From: Gudongella sp049310905
Lineage (GTDB): Bacteria > Bacillota > Clostridia > Tissierellales > Tissierellaceae
Direction of reading: 5' to 3'
Assembly: GCF_049310905.1 (NCBI RefSeq)
Contig: NZ_JBMEMN010000009.1
Span: 15,534-79,533, forward strand
Length of the DNA stretch: 64,000 nucleotides
Shown: in pieces, positions 1 to 8,962 of the stretch
Numbering within the stretch: the stretch's first letter is position 1
Layout of the letters: every line of letters starts with the position of its first letter
Made by a program: the position numbers and the translations under genes
Notes under the pieces: model-generated
What the model saw: only the letters and a program-made list of their open reading frames with translations
What the model was told of the DNA's origin: nothing
Databases searched by the model: none

Positions 1-609
1 GCGATTCTAGCAGGAATAGTATCTATTGTCTTTATGAAGATATTTACAAAAATCAAGAACACTTTTGATGTAATGCCACTTAAGACTTTTCACCCAGTAA
101 TAGGCGGTGCCCTGACTGGTGTGGTAATTATTTTCTTTCCGGAAGTATCAGGTCTTGGTAATGAAATGATTCAGAGTCTAATTGATATAAACTTTCCAAT
201 AACATATCTTATATTGCTGCTTTTGGCAAAGATACTTGCAGCGTCATTTACAATAGGCTCTGGAGGAAGTGCAGGTCTTGTTATTCCAGCATTGTTCATT
301 GGAGCCATTTCAGGAAATCTAGTGACAAGTGTAATTTCAGGTGGAGGAGATTTGGCTTTGGGCTCCTCTCTTGTAATTACTGGGATGGCAGCCAGCCTTG
401 CCAGTATTGCCAATGTTCCGGTGGCAGCTGCAGTAATGCTTATGGAGATGGTCGGACTTAGACTTGGAGTACCTGCCACAATTGGAAGCATAATAGGCTA
501 TGCAATTGGTCATTCTCAGGTAATCTACGGAATCACCTGTCCCAATGAATGGCAGTATTCTGAGCTTTCGAAGCTTAAAAGGTTTGACGCAAATACAGAG
601 AGTCATTAA
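1..609 (+). CDS. ClC-family chloride channel or H+/Cl- antiporter, C-terminal part (5' end outside window)
   Basis: The reading frame is open from base 1 and ends at the TAA at 607-609, so about 202 C-terminal residues are present and the start lies to the left. The segment GSGGSAGLVIPALFIGA matches the ClC pore region that normally reads GxFxP near an anion-binding site; here the phenylalanine position is a valine (GLVIP). Several hydrophobic helices follow, including a stretch rich in Ala, Val and Met around ANVPVAAAVMLMEM. ClC proteins are membrane-embedded homodimers that conduct or exchange chloride. No cytoplasmic CBS domains follow the last helix, so this is the short bacterial form. 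A terminator sits directly downstream, so this is the end of its transcription unit. The family call is firm; channel versus antiporter cannot be decided because the gating region is outside the window. Confidence 0.85.
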   Translation, partial: AILAGIVSIVFMKIFTKIKNTFDVMPLKTFHPVIGGALTGVVIIFFPEVSGLGNEMIQSLIDINFPITYLILLLLAKILAASFTIGSGGSAGLVIPALFIGAISGNLVTSVISGGGDLALGSSLVITGMAASLASIANVPVAAAVMLMEMVGLRLGVPATIGSIIGYAIGHSQVIYGITCPNEWQYSELSKLKRFDANTESH

Positions 610-615
610 TATATG

Positions 616-645
616 GGAATCTGATGGGAATCAGGTTCCTTTTTT
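616..645 (+). terminator. Rho-independent terminator after the ClC gene
   Basis: A 10-bp stem (GGAATCTGAT with ATCAGGTTCC, one G-T pair) closes a GGGA loop and is followed by six T residues. It starts seven bases after the ClC stop codon. Confidence 0.85.
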
Positions 646-686
646 AGTGTATGCATGTTATTATTATGTCATGGAGGGGTGAAAAC

Positions 687-1841
687 ATGACCAACAAGAT
701 ATCAAAAAAAATATTCAGTTTTATCCTAGTGGTAATACTAATTATATTGGGAAGCTACCTTATGGGGTTTAGGTTATCAGAAGAACCAACGGACTCAAAC
801 GTGGCATCACATTTTATATTTGACTACTATACGGGTAGCATAGGAGGAAGGGTTGATGGTTCTGACAAGCTGGATAAGCTAAGCAGCCTAATGGATAAAG
901 ATACTTTTAAAGATGCAGCTGATGAGGGTCTAATATCAAAGGAAGGAATTGCAGGAAATGGATTTCTGGAGGAAATAGATACAAACCAAGTTATGTTATC
1001 ACCTGTATCTGATGAGGATATGGAAAAGACATTCAAGTACCAGGCAAATACAAGGTTGAAACTTGGGGAGGATTCCATCCATACAGTTAGATTCAACGGT
1101 GAGATCACTGTCGGAGACCAGAGTGGAAGTTGGTTTGTAACAGGCTTTAATCCTGACTTTGAGAATATAGAGGTAATGACAACCTACGGAAGGTCCTATA
1201 TAAGAATTGCTAATAGAAGCCATGAATCCATGGAAGAGGCTAAGGTTACATTTAATGGGATTGATCAGACCTTGCACCTGATGGGAGATGAAAGGGTCAT
1301 TCAAATACAAATGCCATCAAACAGAGAGCAAATTTTTTCTGTTGAAGTGGTCCTTGAGGATGGGCTTACAGTCACAAACCAGTTTGATGGGGATTTTTCT
1401 GATGGGAAGAATGTTGACCTTGTAGTTCAAGAGAATGAAAAAGATCAGCTGGAAATAACTCATGCCTCTGTTCTTACTGGTATTACAGATGAGCTTAGGG
1501 AGATGGATTACTTACCTGACAGGCAGCTTGTGGAATATGAAGTCAGCAAGCTTTTGGGAGGGCGACCAATCCTAAAGACGGAAGCGGATGACAATGATAG
1601 CAGAAGCGCAATAATCAGAGCGCTGGCTGATCATTCTTTAAGATACAAAACTGTGGAAGAAGTCGATTTGAATGAGCTGGAAGAATATTATCGCATAGAT
1701 GAGTACAGTACACTTAGTGGAGAGCCTAGATATTACGGTATTTTCATGGAGAATGACAAATATATACTCCAACGTGGTGATGGAGCTGCTTCGGAGATAT
1801 CAGGTGAATCATACAAGGGGATAGTGGAGTTGTTAAATTGA
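687..1841 (+). CDS. Membrane-anchored extracellular protein of unknown function, paralog of the next gene
   Basis: I do not recognise a named family. The ATG at 687 is preferred over an in-frame ATG at 651 because GGAGGGG lies at 673-679 and the resulting protein (384 aa) starts with a basic segment followed by a hydrophobic helix (about residues 8-26), which looks like a signal anchor. The remainder is soluble and acidic. Its C-terminal half resembles the downstream lipoprotein: both have an ELxEYY motif followed by a short segment and an ESYxxV ending. The two genes are 39 bases apart and probably co-transcribed. The shared architecture suggests an extracytoplasmic binding or envelope role, but that is inference only. 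Confidence 0.75.
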   Translation: MTNKISKKIFSFILVVILIILGSYLMGFRLSEEPTDSNVASHFIFDYYTGSIGGRVDGSDKLDKLSSLMDKDTFKDAADEGLISKEGIAGNGFLEEIDTNQVMLSPVSDEDMEKTFKYQANTRLKLGEDSIHTVRFNGEITVGDQSGSWFVTGFNPDFENIEVMTTYGRSYIRIANRSHESMEEAKVTFNGIDQTLHLMGDERVIQIQMPSNREQIFSVEVVLEDGLTVTNQFDGDFSDGKNVDLVVQENEKDQLEITHASVLTGITDELREMDYLPDRQLVEYEVSKLLGGRPILKTEADDNDSRSAIIRALADHSLRYKTVEEVDLNELEEYYRIDEYSTLSGEPRYYGIFMENDKYILQRGDGAASEISGESYKGIVELLN

Positions 1842-1880
1842 TTCCATGTTTATCGCTAGGTACAGATAGGAGAGGTCCAG

Positions 1881-3140
1881 ATGAAATTTAGATTGAACAA
1901 GATATTATTATTATTCTTGCTTGTATTTGGGATAATGACATTGACCGGTTGCAGCACTGAGCTAGAGGGACCAATGGAAAAGGCGGAAGCATTCCTAAAT
2001 CAATATTACACCGTCCAGGAATCGGAATTGGCTAACTTCTTCTATGAGGAGGTTGCCTTACCCTACGATCCTAAAATGGAAGCTATGGAATCCTTTGAGG
2101 AGTATGGGAAAATGGTGGAGGAAAAGTATAGCCCCTGGATGACGGAAAGAGGGTACCAGGATGCCTTGGCAAATAGATTCATTCCTGGTGTTGAAATGTT
2201 TGTGAAGAGGACCTACAATAAGATGGCGGCACAATCTGTTACCCTTTCCGGTGAACAGGACTATCAGGATGGCAGGATGTACTACTCCTATGCTGTGGAT
2301 GTTCAAATCCAGCTGGAGGATGGGGAAACTGAAAACATACCCGTTGCAGGAGAACTTGTGATGGAGAAGGTTCAAGAGGAATGGAAGGTTGATGTGTTCA
2401 TACCGAAGGCAGAGGGCTTGCAGGAACTTATGACCTACGGAGTATCCAACCTTAGGATAACCAACTGGGATGTTGAGGACAAGATCGGTTACGTGGAGGT
2501 CTCCTGGGAGGGTGGTTCAGGTGGAGCTATCAACGCAGATGAAACCGCAATGGGTCTTGGGGAAACATTTTCCTTCAGAATGCCCAGTGAGAAATATCTC
2601 CTCTTTAATGTAAAACTGTTTGATACTGAGGATAGGGCATTGGTTGAGTATGGATTTGAAACAAACTTCTCCTCCGGGAGAAATTTTCAACTATATATAA
2701 TGTGGGATGAAACAAGGGAGAATGTTGTGTTGTCCGAGTCCTATGACAGTGCAATAATTGGCGGTGCTGAGGGTCCCACAGAGATTGTTGTTGTTGAGGA
2801 GGAAGGGGAATTTCAAAGGTCCGTAAAAATGACCCTGCAAAAGGTTGTAGATGGTCAGGTGGAAAGAACGGTTGAGATTGCTGACAGTTGCTCGGAGGAT
2901 ATGGTAACTGAAGTTGTTATGGACCATATGCTAAGATCAGCTGCCTGGGAGGGCATTGATGTAAGGGAACTAGATGAATACTACATACTGATGGATCATC
3001 TGTTTGAAGAGGGAGAAACCAAGGAAAACTACATCTATATTGACCAGGGTGAAATATTCTACCAGGCAGGTCTTGATGGAAGGAGATCAAATATAACCCA
3101 GGAAAGTTATGAGAAGGTAAAAAGCTTTTTTAAATATTAA
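1881..3140 (+). CDS. Lipoprotein of unknown function, paralog of the preceding gene
   Basis: The 419-aa protein begins with a type II signal peptide: a lysine/arginine start, a leucine-rich core and the lipobox LTGC with the lipidated cysteine at about residue 24. It is therefore expected on the outer face of the cytoplasmic membrane. RBS AGGAGAGG sits just upstream of the ATG. The mature part is acidic and contains a DELREMD/RELDEYY-type region and a C-terminal ESYEKVK segment also seen in the preceding gene, so the pair probably arose by duplication and then diverged in anchoring (membrane helix versus lipid). A residue run SAIIGGAEGPTEI near the middle is glycine-rich. No enzymatic motif is visible. 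A strong terminator follows. Confidence 0.8.
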   Translation: MKFRLNKILLLFLLVFGIMTLTGCSTELEGPMEKAEAFLNQYYTVQESELANFFYEEVALPYDPKMEAMESFEEYGKMVEEKYSPWMTERGYQDALANRFIPGVEMFVKRTYNKMAAQSVTLSGEQDYQDGRMYYSYAVDVQIQLEDGETENIPVAGELVMEKVQEEWKVDVFIPKAEGLQELMTYGVSNLRITNWDVEDKIGYVEVSWEGGSGGAINADETAMGLGETFSFRMPSEKYLLFNVKLFDTEDRALVEYGFETNFSSGRNFQLYIMWDETRENVVLSESYDSAIIGGAEGPTEIVVVEEEGEFQRSVKMTLQKVVDGQVERTVEIADSCSEDMVTEVVMDHMLRSAAWEGIDVRELDEYYILMDHLFEEGETKENYIYIDQGEIFYQAGLDGRRSNITQESYEKVKSFFKY

Positions 3141-3159
3141 AATAACGCAGAAAGAACCG

Positions 3160-3205
3160 GAACCGATGCAATAAAATTAAAAGGCATCGGTTCTATTATT
3201 TTTTT
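3160..3205 (+). terminator. Rho-independent terminator after the lipoprotein gene
   Basis: GAACCGATGC at 3160-3169 pairs perfectly with GCATCGGTTC at 3184-3193. An AT-rich loop separates the arms and a T-rich tail ending in seven T residues follows. Confidence 0.85.
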
Positions 3206-3265
3206 GTGTCATACAACATATAGTTGTTTTTTACAATAATTTTACTCAAATATACAATTTATTGA

Positions 3266-3294
3266 TTTAAAACTTATGACAAATATAGTATAAT
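3266..3294 (+). promoter_or_regulatory. Possible promoter of the phoH-like gene
   Basis: A perfect TATAAT at 3289-3294 is preceded at 17 bases by TTTAAA, a poor -35 match. It is the only clear -10 between the terminator at 3160-3205 and the phoH-like start at 3343. Confidence 0.4.
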
Positions 3295-3342
3295 AGAAAT
3301 AGGAAGTTTAATACGGTAACTAAATAAAACGGAGGTCGGCCC

Positions 3343-4710
3343 ATGAAAAAAACCTATGTGCTTGACACAAATGTTATCATCCAAACACCTGCTGCATTGT
3401 ATTCCTTTGAAGACAACAGAGTTATTCTGCCGGTTGCTGTACTTGAGGAGCTGGACAAGCACAAGAATGACGATGCTGAAAGAGGAGCTAACTGCAGACA
3501 GGCCATAAGGTTTCTTGAAAGTTTAAGGACAAAGGGCAGTCTATATGAAGGAGTTATGCTGGATACAGGAGGGATGCTTAAGATAGAGACAAACTACACA
3601 TCGGTGGATATCCCGGAAGGGTTCCACGGAGACACCTGTGACAACAGGATTCTTAAGGTTTGCAAGGGTCTGATGGAAAAGGGAGATAATGTAATCCTTG
3701 TAACAAAGGATATTATCGTAAGACTGAAAGCTCAGATGATGGGTGTCCCTGCTGAGGACTTCACAACTGAACAATCACCTAATTTTGAAGCACAATACAC
3801 TGGAAGAATGGATGCATATATAAGCGACAAAGCCATGGGCGAATTTAAGAAGAAGGGATTAAGTCCTGAGAATGCATTTGTAATGGATGGTCTGGATAGA
3901 GTCAATGTTGACCCGGTTCCAAACCAGTTCTTTATTCTTCATTCGGAAACAAATGAAAAAAGCACACTTCTTGGAAGATTTGACGGAAACAAGATAGTTC
4001 CATTATGGAGTATAAACGAAGAACCATTTGGAGTGAAGCCAAGAAATGTAGGGCAGAGATTTCTTCAGGAGGCACTGATGCAGGATCCGGAAACGGCTCC
4101 GCTTGTAATAGTAAAGGGAACAGCAGGTACTGCAAAGACATTCTATTCGCTTGCAGTTGGATTGCAGCATACATATGAACCTGCAAGCAGAAGATACAGA
4201 AAGATTCTTATCACAAGACCAAATGTCCAGTTCGACGAGGATATTGGTTTTCTTCCTGGAACAGAACAGGAAAAGATTGCACCTTACTTAAGACCAATAA
4301 TTGATAATCTGGAAATACTTGTAGACAGAAATGAAAATGAAAGATATAAAAATGAAAAACAACTAAAGGATAAGATAGACGAACTTTTCTACAGGGGAGT
4401 AATTGTGGCAGAGGCGATGAACTTCATTAGAGGTAGATCAATAACAAATACTTTCCTGATAATTGATGAAGCACAGAACCTTACTCCTAAACAGGTAAAG
4501 GGAATAGTCACAAGGGTAGGAAGAGGAACAAAAGTCGTACTTCTTGGAGATCCCCAACAGATTGACCATCCACTTCTTGATGAAAGGACAAATGGTCTAA
4601 GCTACGCATCCGAGAAGATGAAGGGAAGTCATCTTTGCTTCCAGATAACAATGAGGACTGATGAATGCTTGAGATCCATCTTGGCTCAGGATGCATCAAC
4701 CAGAATGTAG
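3343..4710 (+). CDS. PIN-domain and PhoH-domain ATPase (PhoH2-type)
   Basis: The N-terminal ~140 residues form a PIN nuclease-like domain: it starts KKTYVLDTNVIIQ, with the acidic DTN, and has further acidic residues at VLEELD and a TKD segment. The C-terminal half is a PhoH ATPase: a P-loop around residues 258-266, Walker B IIDEAQ with D375/E376, and the LLGDPQQID sensor segment. PIN-PhoH fusions are RNA helicase/ribonuclease-type toxins or RNA-processing factors in other bacteria and act in the cytoplasm. The P-loop reads GTAGTAKT, with alanine where GTGKT is usual directly before the lysine (K265), which may alter nucleotide binding. RBS GGAGG precedes the ATG by nine bases. The gene is monocistronic, ended by the hairpin at 4733-4772. 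Confidence 0.88.
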   Translation: MKKTYVLDTNVIIQTPAALYSFEDNRVILPVAVLEELDKHKNDDAERGANCRQAIRFLESLRTKGSLYEGVMLDTGGMLKIETNYTSVDIPEGFHGDTCDNRILKVCKGLMEKGDNVILVTKDIIVRLKAQMMGVPAEDFTTEQSPNFEAQYTGRMDAYISDKAMGEFKKKGLSPENAFVMDGLDRVNVDPVPNQFFILHSETNEKSTLLGRFDGNKIVPLWSINEEPFGVKPRNVGQRFLQEALMQDPETAPLVIVKGTAGTAKTFYSLAVGLQHTYEPASRRYRKILITRPNVQFDEDIGFLPGTEQEKIAPYLRPIIDNLEILVDRNENERYKNEKQLKDKIDELFYRGVIVAEAMNFIRGRSITNTFLIIDEAQNLTPKQVKGIVTRVGRGTKVVLLGDPQQIDHPLLDERTNGLSYASEKMKGSHLCFQITMRTDECLRSILAQDASTRM

Positions 4711-4732
4711 ATAGTAGATTGACTCAATATTG

Positions 4733-4772
4733 ACCGGTACCGATGAAATAAGTTTCATCAGTGCCGGTTTTT
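4733..4772 (+). terminator. Rho-independent terminator after the phoH-like gene
   Basis: A long imperfect stem pairs ACCGGTACCGATGAAA with TTTCATCAGTGCCGGT around a TAAG loop and runs into five T residues. Its presence argues against starting the next gene at the in-frame codon at 4730. Confidence 0.85.
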
Positions 4773-4831
4773 GGTATATATTTGGAATAGAGTATTTATT
4801 AACCGGTGCAGGCAGATTGGAGATGACAACC

Positions 4832-6604
4832 ATGACAACTGAAATATATATGATATTTGGATTGATTATTCTGATGCTCATTTTCTTCATCTGGGGAAAA
4901 TGGAGGTATGATATTGTATCCCTGGTAACTCTGCTTGTGGCAAGTCTTACAGGTCTAGTTCCCATGGATGCGGTGTTTGAGGGATTTGGTCATCCTGCTG
5001 TCATTACCGTTGCAGCGGTACTAGTTGTAAGCAAGGGACTTATGAATGCAGGAGTGGTAGACTTTATGGCCAGGCATCTACTAAGGCTTGGAGATAATAT
5101 CATGGTCCAGATGACATCTCTTGTTCTTGCAGTTACAGTAAGCTCAGCATTTATGAACAATATTGGTGCATTGGCTCTAATGATGCCTGTTGCGATAAAG
5201 ATGGCCAGAAAGAACAATAAATCTCCATCAATTTTCCTGATGCCCCTTGCTTTCGGATCGCTTTTAGGAGGAATGACAACTCTTGTGGGAACACCTCCAA
5301 ACATTATAATTTCAACTTTTAGGGCAGATTACACTGGAGAAGCTTTTAAAATGTTCGACTTCCTTCCTGTTGGAGGAGCAGTGGCGCTGGCGGGAGTTTT
5401 ATTTATGCTTCTTATTGGCTGGAGACTTATTCCAAAGAGAACCGGCAGTAAATCCGAGGAGGATTTATTTGAAATAAAGGATTACATAACAGAATTGAAG
5501 GTACCCGAAGAATCAAAATACGCAGGAAAAACAGTTTATGAGCTTGAAGAAACAGTTGAAGGAGAGTTGAAGATAGTTTCAGTGATAAGAAATGACAAGA
5601 ATTACGCTGCCCCTTCATTGAAACTAGCACTTGAAGAAGGGGATTCATTGATAGTTGAGGCAACAGCAGGAGAAATTCAGGAGATTCTGAATGCAACAGA
5701 TTTGAAACTTGCAGATACTGATAAATTGTCACAGGAGGATATTAAAACAGATGAAGTAGAGATAATGGAAGCAGTGGTAATGACAAACTCCTTTATTATA
5801 GGCAGAACTGCAAAAGCAATGAGAATCAGAAGCAGGTATGGAATAAATATTCTTGGTGTAGCCAGGGAAGGAGTGAGAATTAATAAATCTCCAGACTCCG
5901 TTAAATTTATTGTGGGGGATATTCTTCTTTTGCAGGGTCATCCTGACACTTTGTCTGAAATGATCACACAGTGGGGTTGTTTACCTCTTGCTGGTAGAGG
6001 AATAAGCCTTGGGAAACCCAGAAGACTTGTTTCTGGTGTCCTGGTTTTTACGGCTGCCCTCGTTTTGACAGCCATTGGTCTTATTCCTGTACAGGTTTCA
6101 TTTATGGCAGCTGCTGTGGTAATGGTTCTTGGAAACTTTATTTCACTTAAGGAAATGTATGAAAGCATTGACTGGTCAATAATTGTACTTTTGGGATCGA
6201 TTATACCTGTTAGTAGAGCCCTTGAGACCACTGGCGGAGCCCAGCTTATAGCAAACAGTGTTCTGGGTCTTGCAGACAGGGTGCCTCTTTGGGCAATGGT
6301 AATGGCAGTACTGGTAATTTCAATGACATTGTCGGATATCGTCAATAATGCTGCAGCAGTCCTTATTATGGCACCCATAGCCATTGAGATTGCAGGCGGA
6401 CTTTCAGCCTCTCCAGATGCATTCCTTATGAGTGTTGCAATCGGTGCATCTTGCTCATTCCTTACTCCAATAGGGCATCAGTCAAATACATTGGTTATGA
6501 GCCCAGGAGGATATAAGTTTGGAGATTATTGGAAGATGGGCTTGCCACTGGAAATAATAGTCGTTGCGGTAGCTGTACCACTGATTATGATTGTATGGAT
6601 ATAG
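4832..6604 (+). CDS. SLC13/DASS-type anion permease with two TrkA-C (RCK_C) domains
   Basis: The start at 4832 is chosen because GGAG at 4819-4822 is nine bases upstream and the earlier in-frame start lies inside a terminator; the protein is then about 590 aa. Membrane helices occupy the N-terminal ~200 residues, including MNNIGALALMMPVAI and the GTPPNIIIS signature, and the C-terminal ~200 residues, including DIVNNAAAVLIMAPIAI and TPIGHQSNTLVM. This is the inverted-repeat layout of divalent-anion/sodium symporters. Between the halves lie two regulatory TrkA-C-like domains (each with an LxEGDxL-type segment). Members move sulfate, phosphate or dicarboxylates; the substrate here cannot be told. 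The gene stands alone between a terminator and the MarR promoter. Confidence 0.85.
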   Translation: MTTEIYMIFGLIILMLIFFIWGKWRYDIVSLVTLLVASLTGLVPMDAVFEGFGHPAVITVAAVLVVSKGLMNAGVVDFMARHLLRLGDNIMVQMTSLVLAVTVSSAFMNNIGALALMMPVAIKMARKNNKSPSIFLMPLAFGSLLGGMTTLVGTPPNIIISTFRADYTGEAFKMFDFLPVGGAVALAGVLFMLLIGWRLIPKRTGSKSEEDLFEIKDYITELKVPEESKYAGKTVYELEETVEGELKIVSVIRNDKNYAAPSLKLALEEGDSLIVEATAGEIQEILNATDLKLADTDKLSQEDIKTDEVEIMEAVVMTNSFIIGRTAKAMRIRSRYGINILGVAREGVRINKSPDSVKFIVGDILLLQGHPDTLSEMITQWGCLPLAGRGISLGKPRRLVSGVLVFTAALVLTAIGLIPVQVSFMAAAVVMVLGNFISLKEMYESIDWSIIVLLGSIIPVSRALETTGGAQLIANSVLGLADRVPLWAMVMAVLVISMTLSDIVNNAAAVLIMAPIAIEIAGGLSASPDAFLMSVAIGASCSFLTPIGHQSNTLVMSPGGYKFGDYWKMGLPLEIIVVAVAVPLIMIVWI

Positions 6605-6632
6605 GTACACTTGTATCTAATGAATGTTACTA

Positions 6633-6662
6633 TTGACAAGTAAATATGATAGGATATATAAT
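6633..6662 (+). promoter_or_regulatory. Sigma-A-type promoter of the marR-ABC exporter operon
   Basis: TTGACA at 6633-6638 and TATAAT at 6657-6662 are both perfect consensus hexamers separated by 18 bases. The promoter lies 55 bases before the MarR start codon. Confidence 0.8.
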
Positions 6663-6698
6663 GTTGGAGGTCAAACAGTTAGGCATACAACATTATAT
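6656..6698 (+). promoter_or_regulatory. Inverted repeat overlapping the -10 box, candidate MarR operator or leader hairpin
   Basis: ATATAATGTTG at 6656-6666 is repeated in perfect inverted orientation as CAACATTATAT at 6688-6698, with 21 bases between. The left arm contains the -10 hexamer, so a protein bound here would block transcription. MarR-family regulators commonly repress their own operons, which makes autoregulation plausible. The wide spacing is unusual for a single MarR dimer site. Confidence 0.5.
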
Positions 6699-6716
6699 TT
6701 TTTTACGGAGGAAACC

Positions 6717-7175
6717 ATGAAAAGGAAAACAGTAGGAATGGAATTACGTTCACTTAACAATCTCTTAAAGAGATATATTGAGAATTCACAGCATTTCCAA
6801 TATGCAAAGAAAATAACCGGAACAAATGGCTGGATAATAGCTTATCTTTTTGAGAATGAAGGAACTGACGTCTTTCAGCGGGATCTGGAAGAACGATTTA
6901 CCATAACCCGCTCAACGATATCAAAGGTTCTAAAGCTTATGGAGCATAAAGGGCTTATCGAGAGATTAAGCGTGGAAGAGGATGCACGATTGAAGAAGAT
7001 TGTTCTTACAGACAAGGCAAGGGAAATTCACCAGGCTGTAAAAAGCGATCTGATGGAGATTGAAACCAGGCTGATGAAGGACTTTTCACATGAGGAAAAG
7101 GAGCAGCTGCTCGTTTTTATAGACAGAATGAAAAGCAACATGGAGAGTCCATCTGAGAAGTCAGTGGATGAATAA
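6717..7175 (+). CDS. MarR-family transcriptional regulator
   Basis: The ATG at 6717 has the RBS ACGGAGG at 6705-6711; an upstream in-frame start at 6624 would lie in front of the promoter and is rejected. The resulting 152-aa protein has a winged-helix domain with the recognition region FTITRSTISKVLKLMEHKGLIER and a wing rich in charged residues (VEEDARLKKIVLT), followed by a helical dimerisation tail. MarR proteins are dimeric repressors, often of drug-export genes, released by small ligands. The gene is 35 bases upstream of a two-gene ABC exporter, so it probably controls that operon together with itself. Confidence 0.9.
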   Translation: MKRKTVGMELRSLNNLLKRYIENSQHFQYAKKITGTNGWIIAYLFENEGTDVFQRDLEERFTITRSTISKVLKLMEHKGLIERLSVEEDARLKKIVLTDKAREIHQAVKSDLMEIETRLMKDFSHEEKEQLLVFIDRMKSNMESPSEKSVDE

Positions 7176-7210
7176 TAACAAAATCAATAATCAACATCGG
7201 AGGAAATAAT

Positions 7211-8962
7211 ATGATAAGAACATTGGCAAAAAGTATAAGGGAATACAAAAAGAATTCAATACTCACACCAATTTTTGTAATGCTTGAAGTTCTATTTGAG
7301 GTTATGATTCCCTTTATAATGGCAAGACTTATTGACCAGGGAATCGACGCAGGTAATATGGGCGTAATATATAGACTGGGCTTGCTTCTTCTAGCAGCAG
7401 CAGTGGTTGCCTTGACATTCGGCGCATTGTCCGGAAGAAGTGCCGCCATAGCATCAGCAGGATTTGCAAAGAACTTGAGACAGGATATGTTCTATAATGT
7501 GCAAGGTTTCTCCTTCTCAAACATAGACAAGTTTTCCACTTCAAGTATTATCACCAGGTTGACAACAGATGTTACAAATGTTCAGAATTCCTATCAGATG
7601 CTGCTTAGGATGGCATCAAGAAGTCCAGTCATGCTTACATTTTCATTGTTTGCTGCATTCAGCATCAACAGGCGTCTTTCCATGATTTTTCTTGGAGCAA
7701 TGCCAATACTTGGTATAGGATTATTCTTTATTATAAAGAATGCTCATCCGATTTTCAGGCAGGTCTTTAAGACCTATGACAAGCTTAACAACATCGTCCA
7801 GGAAAACGTAAGAGGAATAAGGGTTGTAAAGGCATTTGTTAGAGAAGATCATGAAAGAAAGAAGTTTGAGGATATATCCAAGGAAATTTATGATAAGTTC
7901 ACAAAAGCTGAAAAATTATTGGCCTTTAACATGCCTTTGATTCAGTTTTGCATGTTTGGGTCAATGCTTCTACTATCATGGTTTGGAGCCAGGGCGATTG
8001 TTACATCCGGAAACAATCCTGCTATAGGACTCAGTACAGGTCAACTGATGAGTCTTATGACCTATACAATGCAGATTTTGATAAGTCTGATGATGCTTTC
8101 CTTTGTATTCGTTATGATAACCATATCAAGGGCATCTGCTGAAAGAATTGTGGAGATTCTGGATGAGGAAACTGATCTAAAAAACAACGATAGCCCTGTG
8201 TATAGAGTGGATAATGGGAGCATAGAGTTCCAGAATGTTAGCTTCTGCTATTCAGACAAGGCAGACAAGATGGCATTAAGGGATATCAACCTTAAGATCA
8301 ATGCAGGGGAAACCATAGGAATAATCGGTGGAACCGGTTCATCCAAGACAAGTCTTATTCAGCTTATACCAAGGCTATACGATGCTTCAAAAGGAACTGT
8401 AAAGGTTGGAGGTATAGATGTAAGAGAGTACGATTTAAAGACATTAAGGGACCAGGTTGCGGTTGTCCTTCAGAAAAACGTCTTATTTTCAGGAACCATT
8501 AATGAGAATCTTAGATGGGGAGACGAGAATGCCAGCGACAATGAAGTGGAGCGCATGGCAACCCTTGCACAAGCCGATGAGTTTATTCGTGAATTGCCAG
8601 ATAAATATAATGCACATATTGAACAGGGAGGAAGCAATATTTCAGGAGGCCAGAAGCAAAGGCTTACAATTGCCAGGGCCTTGCTTAAAAAGCCCAGGAT
8701 ATTGATTCTGGACGACTCAACAAGTGCAGTGGATACAAAGACGGATGCTTTGATTAAAAGGGCATTCTTGGAAGAAATTCCATATACAACAAAGATCATA
8801 ATAGCTCAGAGAGTATCCTCAGTGCAGGATGCCGACCGGATAATAGTGATGGATGATGGTGAAATAAAAGCAATTGGAACACATACAGAACTTTTGAAAG
8901 ACAGCGACATTTATAGGGAAGTATATGATTCGCAGGTGAAGGGGGGTATGGCAAGTGCCTAG
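7211..8962 (+). CDS. ABC exporter half-transporter with degenerate ATPase site (BmrC-like)
   Basis: This 583-aa protein has an N-terminal six-helix export domain (about residues 15-305) and a C-terminal nucleotide-binding domain. The Walker A is GGTGSSKTS with K379 and the signature is ISGGQKQR. Two catalytic positions are altered: the residue after Walker B, normally glutamate, is Asp502 (LDDSTSAVD), and the switch histidine is Gln533 (IAQRVSS). Such degenerate halves pair with an intact partner in heterodimeric exporters such as BmrCD or TM287/288. The partner is the next gene, overlapping by eight bases. RBS GGAGG lies just before the ATG. Likely role: ATP-driven efflux of drugs or lipophilic compounds across the cytoplasmic membrane, under the MarR protein upstream. 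Confidence 0.92.
   Translation: MIRTLAKSIREYKKNSILTPIFVMLEVLFEVMIPFIMARLIDQGIDAGNMGVIYRLGLLLLAAAVVALTFGALSGRSAAIASAGFAKNLRQDMFYNVQGFSFSNIDKFSTSSIITRLTTDVTNVQNSYQMLLRMASRSPVMLTFSLFAAFSINRRLSMIFLGAMPILGIGLFFIIKNAHPIFRQVFKTYDKLNNIVQENVRGIRVVKAFVREDHERKKFEDISKEIYDKFTKAEKLLAFNMPLIQFCMFGSMLLLSWFGARAIVTSGNNPAIGLSTGQLMSLMTYTMQILISLMMLSFVFVMITISRASAERIVEILDEETDLKNNDSPVYRVDNGSIEFQNVSFCYSDKADKMALRDINLKINAGETIGIIGGTGSSKTSLIQLIPRLYDASKGTVKVGGIDVREYDLKTLRDQVAVVLQKNVLFSGTINENLRWGDENASDNEVERMATLAQADEFIRELPDKYNAHIEQGGSNISGGQKQRLTIARALLKKPRILILDDSTSAVDTKTDALIKRAFLEEIPYTTKIIIAQRVSSVQDADRIIVMDDGEIKAIGTHTELLKDSDIYREVYDSQVKGGMASA

Noticed and set aside
4730..4831. Upstream start of the SLC13-type permease
   Set aside because: The segment lies in the phoH terminator and lacks an RBS; the ATG at 4832 has GGAG at a good distance.
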